Below are positions 1 through 6,753 of a stretch of 8,436 nucleotides of DNA, one piece after another. Origin of the DNA: an uncultured Collinsella sp. (lineage in GTDB: Bacteria; Actinomycetota; Coriobacteriia; Coriobacteriales; Coriobacteriaceae); contig CAAFMM010000283.1 in assembly GCA_900764025.1 (NCBI GenBank), positions 1 to 8,436 of the forward strand, given 5' to 3'. The notes under the pieces were generated by a model. It did not search any database and was not told the DNA's origin. It saw only the letters and a list, made by a program, of their open reading frames with translations. The translations under genes were made by a program, and so were the position numbers. Numbering within the stretch: the stretch's first letter is position 1; each line of letters opens with the position of its first letter.

Positions 1-36
1 ACCACCTATCACGCCAGGTCGAAAGGACCGAAGCTT

Positions 37-1143
37 ATGGCGATTACCATCGATATCGACACCGCACGCCCCTACCAGGTGCATGTTGGCACGTTTTTGC
101 TGGAGCAGGCGGGACCGCTCGTGCGCGCCACTGCCGGCGGCACCAAGGCCGTCATCGTGACGGACACCAACGTAGGCCCGCTCTACCAGATGCCCGTTAA
201 GCAGAGCCTGGAGGCATCAGGCTACGAGGTGAGCATCTGCACCTTCGAGGCCGGCGAGGCCCATAAGCGCGCCGAAACCTATGTTGCCATTTTGGAGTTT
301 GTGGCCGAGCACGAGCTTTCGCGCTCCGACGTGATCGTGGCACTCGGGGGCGGCGTCGTGGGCGATGTGGCGGGCTTTGTGGCCGCGACCTACATGCGCG
401 GCTGCAAGTTTGTGCAGATCCCGACGAGCCTGCTCGCCATGGTGGATTCGTCGGTGGGCGGCAAGACCGCCATCGACCTGGCTGCCGGCAAGAACTTGGC
501 CGGCGCCTTTTGGCAGCCGAGCGTGGTTATCGCCGACGTGGGGTGCCTGGCCACCCTCACGCCCGAGCAGTTCGCCGACGGCTGCGGCGAGGTTGTGAAA
601 CACGCCGTGATCGCCGACCCAGAGCTTTTCGCCGAGCTGGAGAAGACCCCGCTCACGCTGGAGCTACTCAACCGCGATGTGGCCCGCGTAGCGCTCATCA
701 TCGCCCGCAATATCGACATCAAGCGCGCCGTGGTCGTCGCCGACGAGCGCGAAACCAACCAGCGCAAGCTCCTTAACTTTGGACACAGCGCCGGACACGC
801 CGTCGAGGCTTGCGAGCACTTTGAGCTCGGACACGGCAACTGCGTGTCGATCGGCATGGGCATTATCACGCGCGCCGCGGCCCTGCACGGCGTTTGCGAT
901 GCTGCACTGCCCGGTCGTATTGAGGAGCTCTGCGCCCGCCATGGCCTCAAGACCCGCTGCGACCTAGATGCCGATGCCGTCTTTGCCGAGGCGCTCCACG
1001 ACAAAAAACGCGCGGGCGACACCATCGACCTGGTGATTCCGCACGGCATTGGCCGCTGCAGCATCGACCGCACGCCGCTTTCCACTTTCCACGAACTCAT
1101 TGCCGAGGGCCTCGGCCAGAAGGGAGACGCATCCGCATGCTAG
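37..1143 (+). CDS. aroB: 3-dehydroquinate synthase
   Basis: Cytoplasmic NAD-dependent enzyme that cyclises DAHP to 3-dehydroquinate, the second step of the shikimate pathway. The 368-aa length is normal for AroB. The nucleotide-binding GGG segment (LGGGVVGDVAG) lies at residues 103-113 and the PTSLLAMVDSSVGGK substrate loop at 129-143. The expected metal ligands are visible: Glu185 in GEVVKHA, His250 in NFGHSAGH and His266 in LGHGN, with the usual 16-residue spacing between the two histidines. The motif normally read as HGE is HGN here (Asn268). The ATG at 37 is supported by a GAAAGGA ribosome binding site at 21-27. The stop codon overlaps the start of aroA by 7 bases, which suggests translational coupling. 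It is the first operon gene visible; the promoter must lie upstream of the window. Confidence 0.97.
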   Translation: MAITIDIDTARPYQVHVGTFLLEQAGPLVRATAGGTKAVIVTDTNVGPLYQMPVKQSLEASGYEVSICTFEAGEAHKRAETYVAILEFVAEHELSRSDVIVALGGGVVGDVAGFVAATYMRGCKFVQIPTSLLAMVDSSVGGKTAIDLAAGKNLAGAFWQPSVVIADVGCLATLTPEQFADGCGEVVKHAVIADPELFAELEKTPLTLELLNRDVARVALIIARNIDIKRAVVVADERETNQRKLLNFGHSAGHAVEACEHFELGHGNCVSIGMGIITRAAALHGVCDAALPGRIEELCARHGLKTRCDLDADAVFAEALHDKKRAGDTIDLVIPHGIGRCSIDRTPLSTFHELIAEGLGQKGDASAC

Positions 1144-2456
1144 CCCGCATCACCCCCTCCCCGCTCAAGGGCACCGTTCCCGCGATCGCGTCCAAGTCGA
1201 TGGCGCATCGCCTGATCATCTGCGCTGCGCTTGCCAACGGCGAGACGCACGTTACCTGCAACACCACCTGCGCCGACATCGAGGCCACGGTGCGCTGCCT
1301 TACGGCCCTGGGTGCTCGCATCGAGACCGTCGAGGACGGCTTCCAGGTCCACCCCACTATGAAGAGCATTGAGTTTGGCCTGCTCAAGGCACTTGCCGGC
1401 GGAACGCTTGACTGCGGCGAAAGCGGCTCCACGCTCCGCTTTATGTTGCCCGTCGCCTGCGCGCTGGGCGCAGAAGCAACTTTTGTGGGTCAGGGACGCT
1501 TGGGCGCCCGCCCGCTGTCCCCGCTCTCGGACGAGATCATCGCCGCCGGCTGCGACCTGCAGGGTCTGGGCGGTTTTCCGCTCAAGACAAGCGGCCGCAT
1601 GCGCCCGGGCACCTTTGTGCTGCCAGGCAACGTGAGCTCGCAGTATATCTCGGGCCTGCTGTTGGCGGCCCCGCTGCTGGCCAAGCCCTCCTGCGTGCAG
1701 GTGACCGGCCTTATTGAGAGCCGCCCTTACATCAACCTGACGATCCAGGCCATGAAGGCCTTTGGCGTCGAGGTCAACGTCGAGCGTATTCCGGCCAAGG
1801 ACGGCCAGCCCGAGGTCACGAACTTCCGCGTGAGCAGCGGCTCGTACCGCACGCCCGGCAGCATAGCCGTCGAGGGCGACTGGTCCAACGCCGCCTTTTG
1901 GCTGTGCGCCGGCGCCATCGGCACCGACCCCATCACCGTCGAGGGCGTGTCCCTGAGCTCCGCACAGGGCGACCGCAACGTGCTTGCCGCGCTTTCGCGC
2001 TTTGGCGCCCGCATCGTGCGCTCCACCAACGCCGCCACCGTGCAGTCCGACAAGCTCGCCGGCTTTGAGATGAGCGCCCACGACATTCCCGACCTGGTAC
2101 CCGTTATCTCGGCCGTGGCCTCGCTGGCTCAGGGCCGCACGTTCATCCGTGACTGTGCGCGCCTGCGCATCAAGGAATCTGACCGTCTGGTCACCACCAC
2201 CCGCGAGCTCACCGCGCTGGGCGCACAGGTGCGCATCGCCGGTGACGACCTCATCATCAGGGGCGTCGATGCCCTTACCGGCGGCGAGGTCGATTCGCAC
2301 AACGACCACCGCATCGCCATGATGGCAGCCATCGCCGCAAGTCGCGCCACCGGCGAGGTCGTGATCCACGGCGCCGAGGCCGTCAACAAGTCCTATCCCG
2401 ATTTCTTCGACCACTACCGCCTGCTGGGCGGCAAGGTCACACTCGAGGAGGAATAG
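1137..2456 (+). CDS. aroA: 3-phosphoshikimate 1-carboxyvinyltransferase (EPSP synthase)
   Basis: Transfers the enolpyruvyl group of PEP to shikimate-3-phosphate, the sixth pathway step. At 439 aa it is full length, with two inside-out alpha/beta domains expected. Visible signatures are SKSMAHR at residues 19-25 (Lys20, Ser21, Arg25), the PEP-site loop CGESGSTLRF at 93-102, SSQ at 167-169, IPDL with the probable catalytic Asp319, RIKESDR at 344-350 with Glu347, DHR at 390-392 and NKSYPDFF at 417-424. The CGESGSTLR loop keeps the glycine that corresponds to the glyphosate-sensitive Gly96 of E. coli AroA, though the surrounding residues differ from the NAGTAMR version. The start lies inside the end of aroB, with AGGGAGA at 1121-1127 as ribosome binding site. 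A very long antisense frame across this gene is a composition artefact. Confidence 0.97.
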   Translation: MLARITPSPLKGTVPAIASKSMAHRLIICAALANGETHVTCNTTCADIEATVRCLTALGARIETVEDGFQVHPTMKSIEFGLLKALAGGTLDCGESGSTLRFMLPVACALGAEATFVGQGRLGARPLSPLSDEIIAAGCDLQGLGGFPLKTSGRMRPGTFVLPGNVSSQYISGLLLAAPLLAKPSCVQVTGLIESRPYINLTIQAMKAFGVEVNVERIPAKDGQPEVTNFRVSSGSYRTPGSIAVEGDWSNAAFWLCAGAIGTDPITVEGVSLSSAQGDRNVLAALSRFGARIVRSTNAATVQSDKLAGFEMSAHDIPDLVPVISAVASLAQGRTFIRDCARLRIKESDRLVTTTRELTALGAQVRIAGDDLIIRGVDALTGGEVDSHNDHRIAMMAAIAASRATGEVVIHGAEAVNKSYPDFFDHYRLLGGKVTLEEE

Positions 2457-2457
2457 C

Positions 2458-3555
2458 ATGTCCTCGACCTTTGGCAACGTATTGCACTTAAGCATCTTCG
2501 GCCAGTCGCACTCCCCCGCTATCGGCTGCTCGCTCGATGGCATCCCGGCGGGCATCGCTGTGGACCAGGAGAAGCTGCAGGCCTTCCTCGACCGTCGCGC
2601 CCCCGGCCGCGACGAGACCGCGACCAAACGCCGCGAGGCCGACGCCGCCCACATCATCGCCGGTGTTGTCGATGGACATACCACCGGTGCGCCCATCGCC
2701 GCGATTATCGAGAACACCAACACGCGCTCCAAGGATTACTCCGAGCTGCGCCGCAAGCCCCGTCCCGGACATGCGGACTTCCCTGCGCGCGTGAAGTATC
2801 ACAACATGCACGATGTCGCTGGTGGCGGACATTTTTCCGGCCGCCTAACGGCCCCCTTATGCATCGCCGGCGGCATTGCGCTGCAGGCACTCGAGGCACG
2901 CGGCATTCAGGTCATGGCGCACGTCGCGCAGATTGGCGGCATCTCCGACCTGCCGATGGACGATATGGTCTATCGCGAGGCCGACCGCAAGGCGATCCTT
3001 ACGAACGATCTGCCGTGCATTGACGCCGCTGCAGCCGGCCGCATGCGCGAGGAGATCCTAGCCGCGCGCGACGAACTCGATAGCATCGGCGGCATCGTGG
3101 AGTGCGGCATCTACGGGCTTCCCGCGGGCATCGGCGACCCCATGTTCGACGGCATCGAGAACCGCATCGCGCAAATCGCGTTTGGGATTCCCGCCGTAAA
3201 GGGCGTGGAGTTTGGCATGGGCTTTGCCGTGGCCGCCATGTGCGGCAGCGAAAACAACGATCCGTATCGCATCGACGCCGAAACCGGCAAGATCGAGGTC
3301 GAGTCCAACAACGCCGGCGGCATCCTGGGCGGTATTTCGACCGGCGCGCCCGTCATGTGGCGCATGGCCGTAAAGCCGACGCCCTCCATTGGCCGCGAGC
3401 AGCAGACCGTAGACATGGACGCCATGGAAAATGCCGAGCTCTCGGTCCACGGCCGTCACGATCCCTGCATCGTCCCGCGCGCCGTCCCCGTTGCCGAAGC
3501 AGCCGCCGGCCTCGCCATCTGGGACGCCCTCCTCGAAGACGCTGGACAGCTTTAG
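2458..3555 (+). CDS. aroC: chorismate synthase
   Basis: Uses reduced FMN to remove phosphate from EPSP and form chorismate, the last common-pathway step. The 365-aa protein spans the whole family: GQSHSPAIG near the N terminus with His18, RRAPGRDE at 46-53, RPGHADF at 102-108 with His105, GGGHFSGRLTAP at 122-133, KGVEFGMGF at 248-256, SNNAGGILGGISTGAP at 283-298 and GRHDPCIVPRAVPVAEA at 332-348. The first motif reads SHSP where SHGP is usual, and the GHFSGRLT form is the one I associate with clostridial and some actinobacterial enzymes. The start is 1 base after the aroA stop, preceded by a strong GAGGAGGA at 2445-2452, so the two are probably co-translated. No FMN reductase domain is present, so reduced flavin must come from elsewhere. 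Confidence 0.97.
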   Translation: MSSTFGNVLHLSIFGQSHSPAIGCSLDGIPAGIAVDQEKLQAFLDRRAPGRDETATKRREADAAHIIAGVVDGHTTGAPIAAIIENTNTRSKDYSELRRKPRPGHADFPARVKYHNMHDVAGGGHFSGRLTAPLCIAGGIALQALEARGIQVMAHVAQIGGISDLPMDDMVYREADRKAILTNDLPCIDAAAAGRMREEILAARDELDSIGGIVECGIYGLPAGIGDPMFDGIENRIAQIAFGIPAVKGVEFGMGFAVAAMCGSENNDPYRIDAETGKIEVESNNAGGILGGISTGAPVMWRMAVKPTPSIGREQQTVDMDAMENAELSVHGRHDPCIVPRAVPVAEAAAGLAIWDALLEDAGQL

Positions 3556-3569
3556 TCCACCCACCCCAA

Positions 3570-3696
3570 GGGTAGTTAATTTGGGACGGGGCTTTTTTAG
3601 CTACCCAATTATGCCAGTTGATATTTGCCCTGGCATCCATCGATTCGTCGACAGTCAAAGAGTAGCTAAAAAGCCCCGTCCCAAATTAACTACCCC
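3570..3696. repeat. long palindromic intergenic element before pheA
   Basis: The left arm at 3570-3604 and right arm at 3662-3695 are reverse complements over about 34 bases, differing only by one extra T in a T-run on the left (6 versus 5). The 57-base centre contains a second perfect hairpin, ATGCCAG at 3611-3617 with CTGGCAT at 3630-3636. The left arm is itself weakly palindromic, GGGTAG at 3570-3575 and CTACCC at 3601-3606. As RNA this would form one very stable stem between aroC and pheA. It carries no convincing reading frame and no run of Phe codons, so it is not a classical leader-peptide attenuator. It could be a dispersed palindromic repeat (REP/MITE-like), an RNase III processing site, or a partial terminator separating the chorismate genes from the phenylalanine branch. 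Confidence 0.85.
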
Positions 3697-3723
3697 AGGC
3701 AACCATTCACGAAAGGGGTCTCC

Positions 3724-4869
3724 ATGGACCTTGCCGATATTCGCCAGGCCATCGACGGCATCGATACCACGCTCCTCAATAGCTTTGTAGAGCGCATGGA
3801 TATTGCCACCGAGGTCGCCAAGTCAAAAATCGAGATGGGCAAGGCTGTCTTCGACCCCGCCCGCGAGCGCTCCAAACTCAACAACCTCGCCGGCCGCGCG
3901 CCCGAGCGCTACGAGGCGCAGACCATCACCCTGTTCCGTCTCCTCATGAGCATGAGCAAGGCCGAGCAGCAACGCTACATAAACGAGCTCAAGGGCATTA
4001 CGGTGTCGCAAAAGGCTCACGCCACGGCCACGGCCTTTGACACACCCTTCCCCCAGACTGCCAGCGTTGCCTGTCAGGGCGTGGAAGGCGCCTACAGCCA
4101 GATCGCCGCGTGCAAGCTCTTCGACGTACCCGACATCGCGTTCTTCGAGACCTTCGAGGGCGTCATGCGCGCTGTGCGCGACGGCTTCTGCGAGTTTGGC
4201 GTGCTGCCCATCGAAAACTCCACCGCCGGCTCGGTCAACGCCGTCTACGACTTGCTCGCCCAGTTCGACTTCCACATCGTGCGCTCGCTGCGCCTTAAGA
4301 TCGATCACAACCTGCTCGTCAAACCTGGCACCAAGTTCGCTGACGTGCGCGAGGTCTACAGCCACGGTCAGGCCATCGCGCAGTGCGCCGGCTTTATCGA
4401 GGCGCACGACCTGCACGCCACCAAGTACCCCAACACGGCCATGTCGGCCGAGATGGTCGCCAACTCCGACCGCACCGATGTTGCCGCCATCGCATCGCGC
4501 AGCTGCGCGGCACTGTATGGCCTGGAGGTGCTGGAGCCCAACATCCAGGACTCGGACAACAACTACACGCGCTTTGTCGTCATCAGCCGCGAGCCGCGCG
4601 TCTACCCCGGCGCCAACCGCACCTCGCTCATGATCACCACGGCCAACGAACCGGGCGCCCTCTACCGCGTACTCGAGCGCTTCTATGCGCTCAACATCAA
4701 CCTCATTAAGCTCGAGAGCCGTCCCATCCCCGGCCACGACTTTGAGTTTATGTTCTACTTTGACCTGGACTGCCCCTTTGGCAGCAAGGCCCTCGACGAC
4801 CTGCTCGACTCGATCGACGACGTGTGCGAGAGCTTCACCTACTTTGGCAGCTACACGGAGGTGCTCTAG
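3724..4869 (+). CDS. pheA: bifunctional chorismate mutase/prephenate dehydratase (P-protein)
   Basis: Converts chorismate to prephenate and then phenylpyruvate, committing carbon to phenylalanine. The 381-aa protein has three parts. Residues 1-90 form an AroQ-type chorismate mutase with Arg7, Arg24, Lys35, Asp44 and the DPARE motif at 44-48, matching E. coli positions offset by four. Residues about 113-290 are prephenate dehydratase, with CQGVEGAYS at 117-125, GVLPIENSTAGS at 159-170 and the catalytic TRF at 282-284. Residues about 300-381 are an ACT regulatory domain with GAL at 311-313 and ESRP at 331-334, the motif pair that binds phenylalanine, so feedback inhibition is expected. The ATG has GAAAGGGG at 3711-3718. 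It follows a long palindrome, so its transcript level may differ from that of aroBAC. Confidence 0.96.
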   Translation: MDLADIRQAIDGIDTTLLNSFVERMDIATEVAKSKIEMGKAVFDPARERSKLNNLAGRAPERYEAQTITLFRLLMSMSKAEQQRYINELKGITVSQKAHATATAFDTPFPQTASVACQGVEGAYSQIAACKLFDVPDIAFFETFEGVMRAVRDGFCEFGVLPIENSTAGSVNAVYDLLAQFDFHIVRSLRLKIDHNLLVKPGTKFADVREVYSHGQAIAQCAGFIEAHDLHATKYPNTAMSAEMVANSDRTDVAAIASRSCAALYGLEVLEPNIQDSDNNYTRFVVISREPRVYPGANRTSLMITTANEPGALYRVLERFYALNINLIKLESRPIPGHDFEFMFYFDLDCPFGSKALDDLLDSIDDVCESFTYFGSYTEVL

Positions 4870-6120
4870 ATGACCGATACCGCCGCAACCCGTCCCTACG
4901 GAGTCCTGGGCCGTGTGCTGGGCCACAGCTACACCCCAACCATCTACAAGGAGCTCGCGGGGCTCGACTACGTGCGATTTGAGCGCGAACCCGAGGACCT
5001 CGAGGCCTTTATGACCGGCAACGAGTGGGAAGGCACCAACGTGACCATCCCCTACAAACGCGCCGTCATGGAGTACCTGGACGAGCTGAGCCCGCTCGCC
5101 GAGCGCATGGGCAACGTCAACACCATCACGCGCCTGCCCGACGGGCGCCTGCGCGGCGACAACACCGACTACTTTGGTTTTCAGTGCCTGGTCGAGGAGC
5201 TGGGGGTTGAGGTTACCGGCAAGAAGGTCCTCGTGCTTGGCGCTACCGGTGGTGCCGGCACCACGGCAAGCATGGTGCTCGGCGACCTTGGCGCCACCGT
5301 GGTGCCCGTGGGCCGCACGAGCGAGGTCAACTACGGCAACATCGCGCAGCAGTTCGACGCCGCCCTACTCGTCAACTGCACGCCCGCCGGCATGTTCCCC
5401 CATTGCCCCGACGCGCCTTGCACGCTCGAAGGGCTCGATGCGCTCGAAGGCGTTATCGACATTGTCTACAACCCCGCCCGTACGGGACTCATGCTCGAGG
5501 CCGAGCGCCGCGGTATCCCCTGCATCGGCGGCCTGCTGATGCTCGTGGCCCAAGCGGCACAGGCCGTCGAGCGCTATACCGGCCAAGTCACCCCGCGCAA
5601 GCGCATCTTGGACGTAACAGAGCGTCTGTCCCGCCGCGAGCAAAACATTGCCCTGATCGGCATGCCGGGTTCGGGCAAGACCCGCGTGGGCGAGCAGATC
5701 GCCCTGCTCACGGGTCGCGAGCACATCGACTTGGACGCCGCGCTTGAGAAGCGTCTGGGCATGCCCTGTGCCGACTATATCGTCGAGCGCGGCGAGGCGG
5801 CCTTCCGCGAGCAGGAGACGGCGGCGCTGGCCGACATCTCCAAGCGCAGCGGCCTGGTGCTCTCAACCGGCGGCGGCATAGTCACGCGTGACGAGAACTA
5901 TCCGCTGCTGCACCAGAACAGCCAAATCGTGATGCTCAACCGCAAGCTCGAAGAGCTCGCCCACAAGGGCCGCCCCATCACCGCCCGCGACGGCATCGAA
6001 AAGCTGGCGGAACAGCGCATGCCGCGCTACCGCGCCTGGGCCGACTACATCATCGACTCACGCGACTGCGCCGCCAACACCGCCCAAGCCCTCCTCGACA
6101 CCCTCCCACCCGCCCTCTAA
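4870..6120 (+). CDS. aroE-aroK: shikimate dehydrogenase-shikimate kinase fusion
   Basis: A single 416-aa polypeptide that should catalyse consecutive steps: NADPH reduction of 3-dehydroshikimate, then ATP-dependent 3-phosphorylation of shikimate. Residues 1-250 are AroE-like: GHSYTP at 18-23, NVTIPYK with catalytic Lys63, GNVNT at 81-85, GDNTD with Asp100, a Rossmann glycine loop GATGGAG at 124-130, TPAGM at 171-175 and GGLLMLVAQAA at 220-230. Departures from the usual form are SxTP for SxSP, GATGGAG for GAGGAA and GRT for NRT. Residues 258-416 are AroK: Walker A GMPGSGKT at 264-271, DLD at 287-289, RGEAAFREQE at 307-316, GGG at 334-336, lid motif GRPI at 367-370 and an arginine near 383. The ATG directly follows the pheA stop (TAGATG), with GGAGGT at 4857-4862 inside pheA, pointing to coupled translation. 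There is no frameshift at the domain junction. Confidence 0.95.
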   Translation: MTDTAATRPYGVLGRVLGHSYTPTIYKELAGLDYVRFEREPEDLEAFMTGNEWEGTNVTIPYKRAVMEYLDELSPLAERMGNVNTITRLPDGRLRGDNTDYFGFQCLVEELGVEVTGKKVLVLGATGGAGTTASMVLGDLGATVVPVGRTSEVNYGNIAQQFDAALLVNCTPAGMFPHCPDAPCTLEGLDALEGVIDIVYNPARTGLMLEAERRGIPCIGGLLMLVAQAAQAVERYTGQVTPRKRILDVTERLSRREQNIALIGMPGSGKTRVGEQIALLTGREHIDLDAALEKRLGMPCADYIVERGEAAFREQETAALADISKRSGLVLSTGGGIVTRDENYPLLHQNSQIVMLNRKLEELAHKGRPITARDGIEKLAEQRMPRYRAWADYIIDSRDCAANTAQALLDTLPPAL

Positions 6121-6122
6121 CC

Positions 6123-6163
6123 AAAACCACCACAAAGGGGACAGGCACCTTTGTGGTGGTTTT
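6123..6163. terminator. 16-bp perfect hairpin between aroEK and aroQ, terminator- or repeat-like
   Basis: A perfect 16-bp stem pairs 6123-6138 with 6148-6163 around a 9-base loop, GGACAGGCA. The left arm starts with AAAA and the right arm ends with a run of five T, so it has the shape of a bidirectional intrinsic terminator. However, aroQ begins only about 21 bases downstream, so if it terminates it must be leaky, or aroQ needs another promoter, for which there is little room. The core GGGGACAGGCACC resembles a motif I remember as recurrent between genes in various genomes, so a dispersed repeat is an alternative. Confidence 0.7.
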
Positions 6164-6184
6164 TCAACCGCAAAGGAAGCAATC

Positions 6185-6622
6185 ATGAAAGCACTCGTCA
6201 TTAACGGCCCCAACCTCAACATGCTCGGCATTCGCGAGCCGGGCATCTATGGCAGCGACAACTACGACCGCTTAGCGCAGATCTGCCATGAAGCGGGCGC
6301 CGCACAGGGCTTCGACGAGATCGAGGTTTTCCAGTCCAACCACGAGGGCAGCATCGTCGACAAGATCCAGGAGGCCTACGGCAAGGTCGACGGCATCGTC
6401 ATCAACCCGGCGGCCTACACGCACACGAGCGTGGCCATCTTGGATGCCCTCAAAGCCGTCGCCATCCCCGCCGTTGAGGTCCACATCAGCGCCGTCGAGA
6501 CCCGCGAGGACTTCCGCCAGGTGAGCTACGCCCGCCTGGCCTGCTTCGCCACCATCACCGGTGAGGGCCTGCAGGGCTACGCACATGCGCTAGAGCTGTT
6601 GAGGGAACGACTCGAAAAGTAG
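6185..6622 (+). CDS. aroQ: 3-dehydroquinate dehydratase, type II
   Basis: Dehydrates 3-dehydroquinate to 3-dehydroshikimate, the third pathway step, and normally works as a dodecamer. The 145-aa length is typical of the type II fold and unlike the type I AroD enzyme. Motifs are NGPNLNMLGIREPGIYG at residues 7-23 with Arg17 and catalytic Tyr22, QSNHEGS at 50-56, INPAAYTH at 73-80 with Asn74 and His80, and EVHIS at 98-102 with His100, followed by Arg111. The family usually reads S-N after HL/HI in this last motif; here Asn is replaced by Ala103 (HISAVETRE). The ATG is preceded by AAGGA at 6173-6177. It is the last gene of the aromatic operon and completes the pathway that aroB begins; the upstream hairpin may lower or uncouple its expression. 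Confidence 0.96.
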   Translation: MKALVINGPNLNMLGIREPGIYGSDNYDRLAQICHEAGAAQGFDEIEVFQSNHEGSIVDKIQEAYGKVDGIVINPAAYTHTSVAILDALKAVAIPAVEVHISAVETREDFRQVSYARLACFATITGEGLQGYAHALELLRERLEK

Positions 6623-6656
6623 TCTCGCGCGCAAATCCATCAACCCCGATTCGCAC

Positions 6657-6715
6657 GCCAGTAATGCCAGTGCCGCCAGCAGCAACCTCGCTACTGGCGG
6701 CACTTTATTACTGGC
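6657..6715. repeat. imperfect palindrome in the aroQ downstream region
   Basis: The arms 6657-6679 and 6694-6715 are inverted copies: GCCAGTAAT pairs with ATTACTGGC at the base and GTGCCGCCAG with CTGGCGGCAC near the tip, separated by a few unpaired bases. AGC at 6681-6683 and GCT at 6690-6692 extend the tip past one mismatch. It could act as a terminator for aroQ, although the bases after the stem are not a good T-run, or as an operator, because the right arm runs straight into a TATAAT hexamer. An alternative pairing, ATGCCAG at 6664-6670 with CTGGCAT at 6711-6717, competes with the main stem and uses the same words as the hairpin nested in the element before pheA. Confidence 0.75.
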
Positions 6716-6722
6716 ATATAAT
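6694..6722 (+). promoter_or_regulatory. putative promoter of the two-gene accessory unit
   Basis: A perfect TATAAT lies at 6717-6722. With a 17-base spacer the -35 position falls on CTGGCG at 6694-6699, which matches TTGACA at only three of six positions, so an activator or a weak promoter is possible. The -35 and spacer lie within the right arm of the palindrome, so a protein bound there would block or direct RNA polymerase. Transcription would start near 6729, giving a leader of about 25 bases before the ATG at 6754. Confidence 0.5.
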
Positions 6723-6743
6723 CGTTGCAGCCACAAAACGTCT

Positions 6744-6747
6744 GGAG
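6744..6747 (+). promoter_or_regulatory. ribosome binding site deciding the start of the DUF4869-like gene
   Basis: GGAG sits 6 bases before the ATG at 6754. The alternative in-frame ATG at 6664 lies inside the palindrome, has no purine-rich site before it, and would be upstream of the predicted promoter, so the downstream start is preferred. Confidence 0.7.
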
Positions 6748-6753
6748 ACTCGC

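Noticed and set aside
1140..2732. 530-codon open frame on the minus strand across aroA and the start of aroC
   Set aside because: Exactly antisense to well-supported genes; stop-free antisense frames are expected in GC-rich coding DNA, and the translation is low-complexity Gly/Ala/Asp-rich with no known motif.
3556..3723. CRISPR array or riboswitch in the aroC-pheA spacer
   Set aside because: There are only two arms and they are inverted, not direct repeats with spacers; no known riboswitch core is recognisable.
3431..3790. 119-codon + strand frame through the pre-pheA palindrome, considered as a leader peptide
   Set aside because: It begins inside aroC in another frame, runs into pheA out of frame, and has no run of Phe codons.
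3823..4926. 367-codon open frame on the minus strand across pheA
   Set aside because: Mirror of the pheA codons, rich in Val/Gly/Ala, with no motif and no supporting ribosome binding site.
6664..6753. Upstream ATG extending the DUF4869-like protein by 30 residues
   Set aside because: The extension is encoded by the palindrome and promoter region, lacks a ribosome binding site, and precedes the predicted transcription start.
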